Shown: one piece after another, positions 17,524-27,350 of the stretch
Numbering within the stretch: the first letter of the stretch is position 1
Layout of the letters: each line of letters opens with the position of its first letter
Origin: Agromyces terreus
Lineage (GTDB): Bacteria > Actinomycetota > Actinomycetes > Actinomycetales > Microbacteriaceae
Reading direction: 5' to 3'
Assembly: GCF_009749465.1 (NCBI RefSeq)
Contig: NZ_WBIS01000002.1
Span: 248,001 to 312,000 of the forward strand
DNA: 64,000 nt
Program-made: the position numbers and the translations under genes
Notes under the pieces: model-generated
Seen by the model: only the letters and a program-made list of their open reading frames with translations
What the model was told of the DNA's origin: nothing
Database searches by the model: none

Positions 17524-18380
17524 GCGCCGAGTTCACGGCGCACGTCGCCGCACGCGCCGAGCGCCCCGAGCCCGGAACCGTCACCCTCGTCGGCGCCGGT
17601 CCGGGCGACGCCGGGCTGCTCACCATCCGCGGCCTCCGGGCGCTCGAGCGCGCCGACGTCATCGTCGCCGACCGCCTCGGGGCGCGCTCCGTGCTCGACG
17701 GGCTCGCCGCCGACGGCGTGCACCTCGAGGCCGAGGTCGTCGACGTCGGCAAGCTGCCCGGCCACCACGCCGTGCCGCAGGATGCGGTCAACGCGCTCCT
17801 CGTGACGCTCGCCCAGGCCGGCAAGCACGTCGTGCGCCTCAAGGGCGGCGACCCGTTCGTCTTCGGCCGCGGCGGCGAGGAGGTCGCGTTCTGCCAGGCC
17901 GCCGGCGTGCCCGTCGAGGTCGTGCCCGGCATCACGAGCGCGATCTCGGTTCCCGCGATCGCCGGCATCCCGCTCACGCACCGCGGCCTCGCGACGACGT
18001 TCACCGTCGTCACGGGCCACGACCAGATCCAGGCCCTCGGCGGCGGACGCGACCACACCGTCGTACTGCTCATGGGCGTCGGAACCCTCGCGAACTCCGC
18101 GATCACCCTGTCGCGCGGCGAACGCGGGGGCGCCTGCCCGGTCGCGATCATCGAAGACGGCTACGGCTCAGGTCAGCGTGTCACAGTGGGTACGCTCGAC
18201 ACGATCGCACTGCAGGCGGCACGCCGCGGCATCCGCTCGCCCGCGGTCGTCGTCGTCGGCGACGTGGTGACCCTGAGTCCCTACGCACCCGACGCGATCT
18301 CCGCGAGCACGAGCGCAGGCGACGTCGCCGCACCCGAGACCATCACCCCCTCCGTCGACTGGAAGACCACGCAGCCATGA
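17520..18380 (+). CDS. cobA: uroporphyrinogen-III C-methyltransferase (SUMT)
   Basis: 286-residue SAM-dependent methylase making precorrin-2, the precursor of siroheme. It has the N-terminal VGAGPGDAGLLT, the VRLKGGDPFVFGRGGEE loop and VVPGITSAI, all diagnostic of SUMT. It is a stand-alone methylase, without the CysG dehydrogenase/ferrochelatase domain. In this operon it supplies the heme cofactor of the sulfite reductase; the chelatase is the CbiX/SirB protein at 8314. The ATG overlaps the small upstream gene; the stop overlaps fprA. Confidence 0.94.
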   Translation: MSAEFTAHVAARAERPEPGTVTLVGAGPGDAGLLTIRGLRALERADVIVADRLGARSVLDGLAADGVHLEAEVVDVGKLPGHHAVPQDAVNALLVTLAQAGKHVVRLKGGDPFVFGRGGEEVAFCQAAGVPVEVVPGITSAISVPAIAGIPLTHRGLATTFTVVTGHDQIQALGGGRDHTVVLLMGVGTLANSAITLSRGERGGACPVAIIEDGYGSGQRVTVGTLDTIALQAARRGIRSPAVVVVGDVVTLSPYAPDAISASTSAGDVAAPETITPSVDWKTTQP

Positions 18381-19801
18381 CCCTCTCCCTCCGCGTCGCG
18401 ATCGTCGGAGCCGGCCCCGCCGGCATCTACGCAGGCAACATCCTGAACCGTCAGGTCACCGAGGCCGGCGGCGAGGTCGCGATCGACCTGTTCGAGTCGC
18501 TGCCCGCGCCCTACGGCCTGATCCGCTACGGCGTCGCCCCCGACCACCCCCGCATCAAGGGCATCGTGAACTCGCTGCACGAGATGCTCGACGCGGGCAC
18601 GATCCGCCTCATCGGCAACGTCGAGGTCGGCCGCGACATCACCGTCGACGAGCTGCAGGAGCGCTACGACGCCGTCATCTTCGCGACCGGAGCCCTGCGC
18701 GACGCCCCGCTGGACATCCCCGGCATCGGCCTGCCCGGCTCGTTCGGCGCGGCCGACTTCGTCGCCTGGTACGACGGCCACCCCGACGTGCCGCGCACCT
18801 GGCCGCTCGAGGCGCAGTCGATCGCCGTCATCGGCAACGGCAACGTCGCGCTCGACGTCGCCCGCGTGCTCGCGAAGCACCCGAAGGACCTCCTGTCGAC
18901 GGATGTCCCGGCCAACGTCGTCGAGGGCCTCGAGGCGTCGCCCGTGACCGACGTGCACGTCTTCGGCCGCCGCGGCCCCGGGCACGTGAAGTTCACGCCC
19001 ATCGAGCTGCGCGAGCTCGGCGAGGTGCCCGACGTCGACGTGATCGTCTACGACGACGACTTCGAGCGCGCCGCGAACGACCCGCACGCCGAGCAGCTGT
19101 TCGCGTCGAACAACCAGGTCAAGGTCATGACGCGCACGCTGAACGGCTGGCGCAAGCCCGCCGACCACGAGTACACCGCGTCGCGCCGCCTGCACCTGCA
19201 CTTCCTGCACGCGCCCGTCGAGGTGCTCGGCACCGAGGCCGTCGAGGCGATGCGCTTCGAGCTCACGCGACCCGTCGGCGACGGATCGGTCGAAGGCACC
19301 GGCGAGTTCGTCGACGTGCCCGTGCAGGCCGTCTACCGCGCCGTCGGCTACGCGAGTTCGCCCGTCAACGGCGTGCCGTTCGATGACGCCCGCGCGGTCA
19401 TCCCGAACGAGGGCGGCCGGGTCACGGATGCCGCGGGGCAGCACCTGCCCGGCGTGTACGCGACCGGCTGGATCAAGCGCGGCCCCGTCGGCCTCATCGG
19501 CCACACCAAGGGCGACGCGCTCGAGACCATCACGAACCTGATCGCGGATGCCACGGCCGGTTCGCTGCCCGCGGCCCTCGTCGACGCGGCCGGCGGCGAG
19601 GAGGTCTTCGCGCTGCTCGATTCGCGCGACGTGTCGTACACCACGTGGAACGGCTGGCTCGCGCTCGACGCCCACGAGCGCTCGCTCGGCGAGGCCTACG
19701 GCGTGCCCGAGGGCCGCGAGACCGTGCGCGAGCGCGTCAAGGTCGTGCCGCGCGACGAGCAGGTCGACATCTCGCGCGACGGGTCGCTGGTCGTCTCGTG
19801 A
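18377..19801 (+). CDS. fprA: ferredoxin-NADP+ reductase, FprA/adrenodoxin reductase type
   Basis: 474-residue FAD enzyme of the glutathione reductase fold. The N-terminal FAD site is [14 protein letters not shown], followed by [16 protein letters not shown], a signature of the adrenodoxin-reductase group. The NADP site is [15 protein letters not shown] with the [10 protein letters not shown] segment. The C-terminal [19 protein letters not shown] is also diagnostic. It would transfer electrons from NADPH to the ferredoxin encoded immediately downstream and so to the sulfite reductase. ATGA overlap with cobA, GTGA overlap with the ferredoxin. Confidence 0.94.
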   Translation: MTLSLRVAIVGAGPAGIYAGNILNRQVTEAGGEVAIDLFESLPAPYGLIRYGVAPDHPRIKGIVNSLHEMLDAGTIRLIGNVEVGRDITVDELQERYDAVIFATGALRDAPLDIPGIGLPGSFGAADFVAWYDGHPDVPRTWPLEAQSIAVIGNGNVALDVARVLAKHPKDLLSTDVPANVVEGLEASPVTDVHVFGRRGPGHVKFTPIELRELGEVPDVDVIVYDDDFERAANDPHAEQLFASNNQVKVMTRTLNGWRKPADHEYTASRRLHLHFLHAPVEVLGTEAVEAMRFELTRPVGDGSVEGTGEFVDVPVQAVYRAVGYASSPVNGVPFDDARAVIPNEGGRVTDAAGQHLPGVYATGWIKRGPVGLIGHTKGDALETITNLIADATAGSLPAALVDAAGGEEVFALLDSRDVSYTTWNGWLALDAHERSLGEAYGVPEGRETVRERVKVVPRDEQVDISRDGSLVVS

Positions 19802-20118
19802 CGTACGTCATCGCGCTTCCGTGCGTCGACGTCAAGGACCGCGCCTGCATCGACGAGTGCCCGGTCGACTGCATCTACGAGGGTGAGCGTTCGCTCTACA
19901 TCCACCCCGACGAGTGCGTCGACTGCGGCGCCTGCGAGCCGGTCTGCCCGGTCGAGGCGATCTACTACGAAGACGACCTGCCCGACGAGTGGGCCGACTA
20001 CTACAAGGCCAACGTCGAGTTCTTCGACGACCTCGGCTCGCCCGGCGGCGCCGCCAAGGTCGGCGTCATCGCCAAGGACCACCCCGTCATCTCGGCCCTG
20101 CCCCCGCAGGCGCACTAG
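19798..20118 (+). CDS. fdxA: 7Fe ferredoxin [3Fe-4S][4Fe-4S]
   Basis: 106-residue actinobacterial FdxA-type ferredoxin. Cysteine pattern [17 protein letters not shown], then [16 protein letters not shown], is that of seven-iron ferredoxins; the tail [20 protein letters not shown] is also conserved. GTG start overlapping the fprA stop. Last gene of the sulfur operon, and the probable electron donor for sulfite reduction. A REP-like cluster follows immediately. Confidence 0.95.
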   Translation: MTYVIALPCVDVKDRACIDECPVDCIYEGERSLYIHPDECVDCGACEPVCPVEAIYYEDDLPDEWADYYKANVEFFDDLGSPGGAAKVGVIAKDHPVISALPPQAH

Positions 20119-20127
20119 CGTCTCGCC

Positions 20128-20262
20128 GGTCCCGGAGGCGCGCCAGCGCCGTCTCGCCGGTCGAGGAGGCGCGCCAGCGCCGTCTCGCCGGTCGAGGAGG
20201 CGCGCCAGCGCCGTCTCGAGACCACCACCGCCGAAGGCCTCGAGACGCTGCGCTCCTCGACC
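20128..20262. repeat. REP-like cluster downstream of the sulfur operon
   Basis: Three tandem left-type units (near 20128, 20159 and 20190, period 31 bp, each with GGCGCGCCAGCGCCGTCTCG) followed by one inverted right-type unit (20237-20262, CTCGAGACGCTGCGCTCCTC). The last left unit and the right unit can form a stem. Confidence 0.85.
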
Positions 20263-20298
20263 AGCGGCGCCGGCGGCATCCGTGATGGAGTGGATGCC

Positions 20299-20470
20299 AT
20301 GGAACTGAACCGCACCCTGGAGTGGCGGGGACGCCACGTGGCCTGGGGCAGGTCGGGCTCGGGGCCCGCCCTGGTCTTCCGCCGGGCACCTGGTCCAGCT
20401 CGATGCCCCCGTCGCGCTCGCGCACGAACTGGCCGTGTGGACCGCGTCCGTCGCCGACGTCGAGCGGTGA
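20299..20470 (+). pseudogene. alpha/beta hydrolase remnant with internal deletion
   Basis: The ATG at 20299 opens MELNRTLEWRGRHVAWGR and reads to GPALVF, a typical beta-strand start of an alpha/beta hydrolase. A frame change then leads directly to GHLVQLDAPVALAHELAVW and VADVER before a stop at 20468-20470, which looks like the C-terminus with the catalytic His of the same fold. The core with the nucleophile elbow is missing. So only about 27 N-terminal and 25 C-terminal codons of a roughly 270-residue gene survive. It sits just after a REP-like cluster, so recombination at the repeat could have caused the loss. Confidence 0.65.
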
Positions 20471-20489
20471 ACGCCCCGCGCGTCGCGGC

Positions 20490-21314
20490 TCAGTCCGCGA
20501 GCCACCCGCCGAGCGCCTCGCGGAACGCGGCCGGCTGCTCGACCCACGGGTAGTGGCCGCATTCGGGGATCATCCGCAGATCCGCGCCGAGTGCGGCGGC
20601 ATACGCCTCCACCGGCGCGACACCCGAGAGGATGTCTCCGGCGCCGCCGACGACGAGGGCGGGGATGCGAGGTGCCGCCAGGATCCGTGCGGTTGCGTCA
20701 TCCGGAACGCCCGTGAACCACGCTTCGACCGCGGCGAGGTCCCACCCGCCGACCATGCTGTGCGCTCGCTCGCGATCCGTCCATGCGGCGTACCCGGCCG
20801 GCGCCTCGAGCGCTCTGGCGCGGTCCCACTGGCGCTGGTCGACGGGCTGGGGCCCGGTGAGCGACTCGAGCGCCAAGATGACCGCGGGGTCGCCGCGGCG
20901 CCCGCCGATCGCGGCGCCGTCCCACGCGGCATCCGTCAGCCAGGCCGCCGCGGGCGTGACGAGCGCACTCCGGCGCAGCCGATCGGGGAACCGGGCGGAT
21001 GCCGCGAGCACGAGCCGGGTGCCCGCCGAATGCCCGATGACGTCGAAGCGTTCGAGCCCGAGGTGGTCGGCGAGCGCGATCAGGTCGTCGGCGTCGGCCC
21101 ACCACCCTCGCGAACGCCCGCCCGAGGTCGGCGTGCCGCGCGGATGCAGCACCGCGAGCGGCCGGATGTCGGCGATGCCGGCGAGATCCTCGAGGTAGTC
21201 GACCCCACGGCACGGGCCGCCCGGCACGACGAGCGTCGGCGCCCGTTCGGTGCGATCGCCGCCGAGGATCGAGAACGCGAGTTCGGTGCCGTCGGCCGCC
21301 GGGAAGGTCTGCAT
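20490..21314 (-). CDS. alpha/beta hydrolase (proline iminopeptidase-like)
   Basis: 274 residues, cytoplasmic. The oxyanion segment VVPGGPCRGVDYLEDL, nucleophile elbow GHSAGT (Ser near residue 95) and the catalytic-His region ECGHYPWVEQP place it in the fold, and the LHPRGTPTSGG stretch resembles prolyl aminopeptidases. No cap-domain detail identifies the substrate. The ATG at 21314 follows a leaderless -10 box. It is not part of a clear operon: the plus-strand hydrolase remnant lies just past its 3' end (a convergent arrangement), and the polyamine transporter genes, on the same minus strand, end at 21495 upstream of its promoter. Confidence 0.85.
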   Translation of the reverse strand: MQTFPAADGTELAFSILGGDRTERAPTLVVPGGPCRGVDYLEDLAGIADIRPLAVLHPRGTPTSGGRSRGWWADADDLIALADHLGLERFDVIGHSAGTRLVLAASARFPDRLRRSALVTPAAAWLTDAAWDGAAIGGRRGDPAVILALESLTGPQPVDQRQWDRARALEAPAGYAAWTDRERAHSMVGGWDLAAVEAWFTGVPDDATARILAAPRIPALVVGGAGDILSGVAPVEAYAAALGADLRMIPECGHYPWVEQPAAFREALGGWLAD

Positions 21315-21320
21315 CCGCCG

Positions 21321-21326
21321 ACCCTA
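21321..21326 (-). promoter_or_regulatory. leaderless -10 box of the alpha/beta hydrolase
   Basis: TAGGGT on the minus strand ending 6 nt before the ATG at 21314; there is no Shine-Dalgarno sequence. Confidence 0.5.
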
Positions 21327-21494
21327 TCGAGCCCGACACCGCAACGGCTCGAGGAGCCGCGCCCCTCGACCGGCAGGACGAGTTGCAGGACGAATCGCCC
21401 GACACGCCGCGCGGGGCCCGGTCGGCACCCGGCGCGCCGCGGAAAAGTCCTGCAAAGCCGCACCCACCGCACCGACCGCACCGACCGCGCCGAG

Positions 21495-22295
21495 CTACCG
21501 CTTGACCTCCTCGCCCTTGCCGAGCCGCTGGGCGATGTAGATGGGGATGATGGAGACGAGCACGAGCACGACGGCGATGACCGAGACGATGGGCGCCTGG
21601 TTGGGCCGGAACATGTTGTTCAGGATGAAGATGGGCAGGGTCGTGACGCCCGATCCGGCCGTGAACGTCGTCACGATGATCTCGTCGAACGAGAGCGCGA
21701 AGGCGAGCAGCCCGCCGGCCAGGAGCGCCGAGCGCAGCTGCGGGAACGTCACGAGGCGGAACGTGGTCCAGATGCCGGCGCCGAGGTCGGCCGACGCCTC
21801 CTCGAGGTTCGTGCCCTGGCGGCGCAGGCGGGCGATCACGTTGTTGAACACGGTCACGATGCAGAACGTGGCGTGCGCGATGACGACCGTCCAGATCGAG
21901 AGCGGCACGCCCATGATCGTGCGGAAGAAGTTGTTCAGCGCGATGCCGGTGATGATGCCGGGCAGGGCGATCGGCAGGATCACGAGCAAACTGATCGCGT
22001 CGCGCCCGAAGAACTCGAAGCGCTGCAGGGCGATCGAGATGAGCGTGCCGAGCACGAGGGCGATGATCGTCGAGATCACCGCGACCTGCACGCTCGTGAG
22101 CACCGCCTCGAGGGCGCCGGCGCTCTGGAACGCCTTGCCCCACCACTCGAGCGTGAACCCGGGCGGCGGCCAGGTGAGCGCGGTCGAGGTCGAGAACGAG
22201 TTCACGAGCACGACGAGCAGCGGCACGTAGACGATCACGAGGATGATCGCGGTGATGACGCCGAGCGTCACGCGTGCGGGGCGGGAGAGTCGCAT
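21495..22295 (-). CDS. potC: polyamine-type ABC transporter permease (PotC-like)
   Basis: 266-residue permease with six predicted helices. Features: YVPLLVVLVNSFS early, the periplasmic PPPGFTLEWWGKAF, and the coupling motif NLEEASADLGAG around residue 165-180, as in PotC/PotI. The longer open frame upstream is the shadow of potB; the ATG at 22295 has GAGG 6 nt upstream and begins 8 nt after the potB stop. Last gene of a potA-potD-potB-potC operon for putrescine/spermidine or a related amine. Confidence 0.92.
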   Translation of the reverse strand: MRLSRPARVTLGVITAIILVIVYVPLLVVLVNSFSTSTALTWPPPGFTLEWWGKAFQSAGALEAVLTSVQVAVISTIIALVLGTLISIALQRFEFFGRDAISLLVILPIALPGIITGIALNNFFRTIMGVPLSIWTVVIAHATFCIVTVFNNVIARLRRQGTNLEEASADLGAGIWTTFRLVTFPQLRSALLAGGLLAFALSFDEIIVTTFTAGSGVTTLPIFILNNMFRPNQAPIVSVIAVVLVLVSIIPIYIAQRLGKGEEVKR

Positions 22296-22303
22296 CGTCT
22301 GCC

Positions 22304-23206
22304 TCAGAGGTTGTCGAGCGCGCCGGTGCGGCGCACGAGGAACAGGTAGCCGAAGATGATCACGATCGGGATGAGCGCGATCGCGGAGGCCAGCGGGAGG
22401 TTGTTCGCGGCGCCGACGTTCGTGTAGACGAGGTTGCCGAGCATCTGGTTCGTGCCGCCGACGATGTTCACCGTGATGTAGTCGCCGAGCGAGAGCGAGA
22501 AGCTGAAGATCGTGCCGGCGATGATCGCGGGCAGGATGAGCGGGAAGACGATGAGCCGCAGCGTCGGCCAGGTCTTGCCGCCGAGGTCGCCGGATGCCTC
22601 GAGCAGCGAGTCGGGCACGCGTTCGAGTCCGGCGTAGATCGGCAGGATGACGTAGGGCAGCCACAGGTACGAGAGCGTGATGATCGTGGCCGGCAGGCCG
22701 TAGCCGGGCGTATGCCCGCCGAACGGCGCGAGCAGCCACTCGAGGATGCCGTCCTGCGAGAGCACCGAGCGCCACGCGTAGGCCTTCACGAGGTACGACG
22801 CCCAGAGCGGGGTGAGCACCATGATCAGCAGCACGCGCTGCATGCGGGGCGTGGCGACCTTCGCCATGAAGAACGCGATCGGCAGGGCGAGCACCACGTC
22901 GATGATCGTCACGGCGAGCGCGACGCCGACCGTGCGCAGGGTGACGGTCTGGTAGAGCGATCCGGTGACGACCTCGATGATGTTGTCGAGCGTGAACTCG
23001 GTCGTGATGACGCCGGTGAAGCTGTCGACGGACCAGAACGCCGTCACGAGCAGCAGCGCGAGCGCCACGATGTAGACGATGACGAGCCAGAACAGGGGCG
23101 CGGCCAGGAGCAGCGCCAGCCGCGTGCGCGGATGGGTGGAGAGGAAGGCGGAGCCCGCCCGCGCCGTGGTGCGGCGCGGACGGGACTCCACGTGAGCCGA
23201 GGTCAT
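22304..23206 (-). CDS. potB: polyamine-type ABC transporter permease (PotB-like)
   Basis: 300-residue permease. After a basic tail (ESRPRRTTAR) comes the first helix LALLLAAPLFWLVIVYIVAL, then six or so helices and the coupling motif SLLEASGDLGGKTWPT. This order and the VPDSLLEAS sequence are those of PotB/PotH. The ATG at 23206 overlaps the potD stop (ATGA); in-frame upstream codons lie within potD and are not used. Confidence 0.92.
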   Translation of the reverse strand: MTSAHVESRPRRTTARAGSAFLSTHPRTRLALLLAAPLFWLVIVYIVALALLLVTAFWSVDSFTGVITTEFTLDNIIEVVTGSLYQTVTLRTVGVALAVTIIDVVLALPIAFFMAKVATPRMQRVLLIMVLTPLWASYLVKAYAWRSVLSQDGILEWLLAPFGGHTPGYGLPATIITLSYLWLPYVILPIYAGLERVPDSLLEASGDLGGKTWPTLRLIVFPLILPAIIAGTIFSFSLSLGDYITVNIVGGTNQMLGNLVYTNVGAANNLPLASAIALIPIVIIFGYLFLVRRTGALDNL

Positions 23207-24390
23207 CAGCCCTTGATCTCCTGCCACGCGGCGGTCCATGCGGCGTAGTCGGTGCACGAGACATCCGTTCGCCCGTCGAGGCACTCCTCGATCGGGGTCG
23301 ACCAGTACCAGATCTGCGACGCGTAGTCGGCGTCACCGGCGTGGTACGCCTCGCAGTCCTCGCGGTACTCGCAGGCGGCGTCGGAGGAGGGCGCCTCGCC
23401 GAAGTACGAGGTCGCGGTGGCGTTGGCCTCGGGGCTGGCGATGTAGTCGAGCCACGCGTACGCGCAGTTCGGGTTCTTCGCCTTCGACGAGATCATCCAC
23501 GTGTCCGACCATCCGGTGGTGCCCTCCTCGGGCAGCACGACGGCGGTCTTCGCGCCTTCGCCCTCGAGCACGTTCTGGATGACCTGCCAGCTCGTGCCGA
23601 CCACGGTGTCGCCGGTCGTGAAGGCCTGCACCTCCTTGAGGTAGTCGGACCAGTACTCGCCGATGCTCTCGCGCTGCGTCTTCAGCAGGTCGACGGCGGC
23701 GGCGAGCTGCTCCTCGTCGAGGGAGTACGGGTTCTCGATGCCGAGGTCGGGCTCGTGGGCCATGAGGTACACCGCGGCATCCGCGATGTAGATGGGCGAG
23801 TCGTAGGCGGTGACCTTGCCGGCGTTCTCGGAGGCCTTGTCGAAGACGACGTCCCACGACGTGGGCGCGGTCGGGAACTCGTCGGTGTTGTACATGAGCA
23901 GGTTGGCGCCGTAGCCGTGGGGCACGCCGTAGGCGACGCCGTCGACCGAGTTCCACGACTGGTTCTTCAGGAAGTCGTAGATGCCCTCGTAGTTCGGGAT
24001 GAGGTCGGTGTTGACGGGGGCCACGTCACCGGCGGCGACGAGGCGGAGCGAGGCGTCTCCCGAGGCCGAGACCACGTCGTAGTCGCCCGTCTTCATCAGG
24101 TTGAGCGCCTCGTCGGAGGTGCCGAACGTCTTGGTCGTGACCATGCAGCCGGTGTCCTCCTCGAAGGGGGTGACCCAGTCGACGGCGGGGTCGTTGGTGC
24201 CGTCCTCGACGTACCCGGGCCAGGCCAGGATCGAGACCTGGCCCTCGGTGTCGCCGAGTTCGGCCATCGGCTCGTCGGACGCGCCGGAGGCGCCCGAACC
24301 GCTCGAGGTGCCGCAGGCGGTGAGCAATGCGACCGAGGCGATCGCGAGCCCGACGAACGCGCCGCGGGTCGTGTGCGGATTGCGCTTCAT
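23206..24390 (-). CDS. potD: extracellular polyamine/amine-binding lipoprotein (PotD-like)
   Basis: 394 residues. Signal peptide with lipobox LTACG, then the SBP_bac_8-type fold: VSILAWPGYVEDG, DYDVVSASGDASLRLV, VAYGVPHGYGANLLMYNTD and the C-terminal WAWLDY-like stretch CAYAWLDYIASPEANA. This resembles the PotD/PotF group. Two cysteine pairs in the C-terminal region (CEYREDC, ECLDGRTDVSC) could form disulfides outside the cell. The ATG at 24390 has AGGAGA upstream. It delivers substrate to PotB/PotC. Confidence 0.9.
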   Translation of the reverse strand: MKRNPHTTRGAFVGLAIASVALLTACGTSSGSGASGASDEPMAELGDTEGQVSILAWPGYVEDGTNDPAVDWVTPFEEDTGCMVTTKTFGTSDEALNLMKTGDYDVVSASGDASLRLVAAGDVAPVNTDLIPNYEGIYDFLKNQSWNSVDGVAYGVPHGYGANLLMYNTDEFPTAPTSWDVVFDKASENAGKVTAYDSPIYIADAAVYLMAHEPDLGIENPYSLDEEQLAAAVDLLKTQRESIGEYWSDYLKEVQAFTTGDTVVGTSWQVIQNVLEGEGAKTAVVLPEEGTTGWSDTWMISSKAKNPNCAYAWLDYIASPEANATATSYFGEAPSSDAACEYREDCEAYHAGDADYASQIWYWSTPIEECLDGRTDVSCTDYAAWTAAWQEIKG

Positions 24391-24444
24391 GGTTCTCTCC
24401 TGTTCTGTGGGACTGCAGTTGGACTGGTGCGGGTTCGGGGTGGG

Positions 24445-25515
<1,071 letters not shown>

Positions 25516-25546
25516 GCGGGGGCTCCTTCGCGAGGCGTGTTCTAAA

Positions 25547-25576
25547 TCATATGAATCCAGATGTCTGCGTCCAGAC
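25547..25576. promoter_or_regulatory. candidate operators between potA and the GntR gene
   Basis: The 112-bp divergent gap holds the 8-bp palindrome TCATATGA (25547-25554) and the inverted repeat GTCTG-N4-CAGAC (25563-25576). Either could bind the GntR-family protein encoded to the right. No convincing -35/-10 pair could be fixed. Confidence 0.4.
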
Positions 25577-25627
25577 CTTCGTGTTACGGTCATGTCACAG
25601 TTTCCGAATCGGATCCCCGGAGGGCCG

Positions 25628-26434
25628 ATGCCGCACGCAGCCGGCCGCACCGACGCCACCCGAGCCGTGGTCTTCGCCCCGCTCGAGGGAGCCGGCCGCG
25701 CAGAACTCGTCGAACAGCGCATCACCGACGCGATCGTCGCGGGCGTGCTGCGCGACGGCGAACGGCTGCCGAGCGAGTCCGAACTCGCCAGGAGCCTCGG
25801 CGTCGCCGTCGTCACCGCACGCGAGGCGCTCGTCTCCCTGCGCGAGAACGGGCTCGTGCACACCCGCCGCGGGCGCGACGGCGGGAGCTTCGTCACGTTC
25901 GACCCGGATGCCTCGACCCGACTCGTCACCTCGCGGCTGCGCTCGCTCAGCCGCGTCGAGCTGCGCGACCTCGGGCTGCACTACGCCGCGATCGCGGGCA
26001 TGGCGGCCGAGGTCGCGGCCGACCGCGCGAGCGAGGACGACCTCGCCAGCCTCATCGACATCGACGCCCGCGCCGACCTCGCGACGGCCGGCGGCGCCCG
26101 TCGCGCGGTCGGCCGATTCCACCTCGAGGTCGCCGCGATCAGCCAGTCCCCGCGGCTCGTGCAGGAGGAGCTCCGGCTCCAGGCCGAGGCCGGACCCTTG
26201 CTTTGGATGTGCCTCCGGGAGGAAGATGCTCGTGACCGCAGCCGCATCGTGCGGCTCGACGTGATCGAGGCGGTCCGCGACGTGCAACCCGAACATGCAC
26301 GACGTGCGACCGCCGAGCATTTCGCCGGCGCGGTGCAGTGGCTGATCGACGAGAAGACGCGCATCGATCTCGCAGCACACCCTGCCGGCGGCGAGGCATC
26401 CGTCGCAGACCCAGCGGAAGGACCACCCGCGTGA
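25628..26434 (+). CDS. GntR-family transcriptional regulator (FadR/FCD-type)
   Basis: 268 residues. Winged helix: AELVEQRITDAIVAGVLRDGERLPSE is followed by ELARSLGVAVVTAREAL and the wing LVHTRRGRDGGSFV (about residues 20-90). The C-terminal helical domain has AVGRFHLEVAAISQSPRLV, like FCD ligand-binding domains, with a D/H pattern that could bind a metal. An earlier ATG at 25592 is possible, but GGAGGG precedes 25628. It is divergent from the polyamine operon and overlaps the Cache gene by GTGA; it likely represses potADBC in response to the amine. Confidence 0.85.
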   Translation: MPHAAGRTDATRAVVFAPLEGAGRAELVEQRITDAIVAGVLRDGERLPSESELARSLGVAVVTAREALVSLRENGLVHTRRGRDGGSFVTFDPDASTRLVTSRLRSLSRVELRDLGLHYAAIAGMAAEVAADRASEDDLASLIDIDARADLATAGGARRAVGRFHLEVAAISQSPRLVQEELRLQAEAGPLLWMCLREEDARDRSRIVRLDVIEAVRDVQPEHARRATAEHFAGAVQWLIDEKTRIDLAAHPAGGEASVADPAEGPPA

Positions 26435-27255
26435 GCACGACCCTCGACCTGGCCGCCGAACACATCGCGAGGCAGGTCGCCTCCACCATCGAGCCGGCCC
26501 TCGCGATGGTCGAGGGCTGGCGCGGGGTGCTCGAGACGGAGCTGTCCGGCCCGTTCGCGGGCGCCCTCGGCGGGTCGCCCGACGCCCGCGCCGAGACGCT
26601 CGACCCCGTGATCGAGGCGCTCGTCGGCGCCGAGCTCGAGCGCGAGGGGGCGCTCATCACGGGGGCCGGCTTCGTGGCCGCGCCGGGGTTCCTGGCCGAT
26701 GCGCAGTGGCACCTCGCCTGGTGGCTGAGCAGCGCGAACACGTTCGGCGCCGCCGGCGCGGCCTCGCTCAGGCGGCTCGACGCGGTGAGCGACCCCGATT
26801 CGGAGCAGTTCCGCGACTACACGACGCTCGAATGGTGGCGCGTGCCCGAGCGCACCGGCCGCCGCCACCTCACGGGCCCCTACGTCGACTACCTCTGCAC
26901 CGACGACTACACGGTCACGATCACCACGCCCGTCTTCGCCGACGGCGAGATGATCGGGGTGGTGGGTGCCGACGCCTACGTCGCCAGGCTCGAGGGTGAG
27001 CTGCTGCCCGTGCTGCGCGAGTGGAGCGGCAGCGGAACGCTCGTCAACGCCTCGGGCCGGATCCTCGCGTCGAACGACTCGCGCCGCGCGACCGGGGCGC
27101 TTCTGCGCATCGAGGGGCTCGCCGGGGCGCTGGCTCCGTTGCACGACGAGCGCTCGACCGATCCCGTGCAACTGCCGGGCGGCGAGTTCGTCGTGCCGTG
27201 CGGCGACACGACCCTCGCCCTCGTGGCCGAGTCGCCGCGGCCGGCGGGCGGGTAG
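26431..27255 (+). CDS. stand-alone Cache-domain (PDC-like) protein
   Basis: 274 residues with no signal peptide, membrane helix or output domain. Residues about 100-200 show a PDC/Cache-like pattern: FRDYTTLEWWRVPERTGRRHLTGPYVDY, then DDYTVTITTPVFADGEMIGVVGADAYV, then GTLVNASGRILASND. Such domains usually sense small ligands outside the cell and are tethered to kinases or chemoreceptors; this one is cytoplasmic and is translationally coupled (GTGA) to the GntR regulator. It may bind the imported amine or a metabolite and modify regulator activity. Family call is moderate; partnership is inference. Confidence 0.7.
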   Translation: MSTTLDLAAEHIARQVASTIEPALAMVEGWRGVLETELSGPFAGALGGSPDARAETLDPVIEALVGAELEREGALITGAGFVAAPGFLADAQWHLAWWLSSANTFGAAGAASLRRLDAVSDPDSEQFRDYTTLEWWRVPERTGRRHLTGPYVDYLCTDDYTVTITTPVFADGEMIGVVGADAYVARLEGELLPVLREWSGSGTLVNASGRILASNDSRRATGALLRIEGLAGALAPLHDERSTDPVQLPGGEFVVPCGDTTLALVAESPRPAGG

Positions 27256-27273
27256 CCGGAGGCCGGGAACGGG

Positions 27274-27287
27274 CCGGCCGAGGCCGG
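27274..27287. terminator. short GC hairpin between convergent genes
   Basis: CCGGCC-GA-GGCCGG lies between the Cache gene and the convergent TetR gene. It has no T run, so a bidirectional terminator role is only plausible. The following 60 bp hold short TCGCGTGC reiterations. Confidence 0.35.
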
Positions 27288-27350
27288 ACGACCGGCGACG
27301 CGGCCTTGGGCGCTTGCGCGCTTTCGTTCTCGCGTGCTCGCGTGCTCGCG

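Noticed and set aside
20119-20298. A mobile element or integrated phage end next to the hydrolase remnant
   Set aside because: There is no integrase, transposase or target duplication; only the REP-like cluster.
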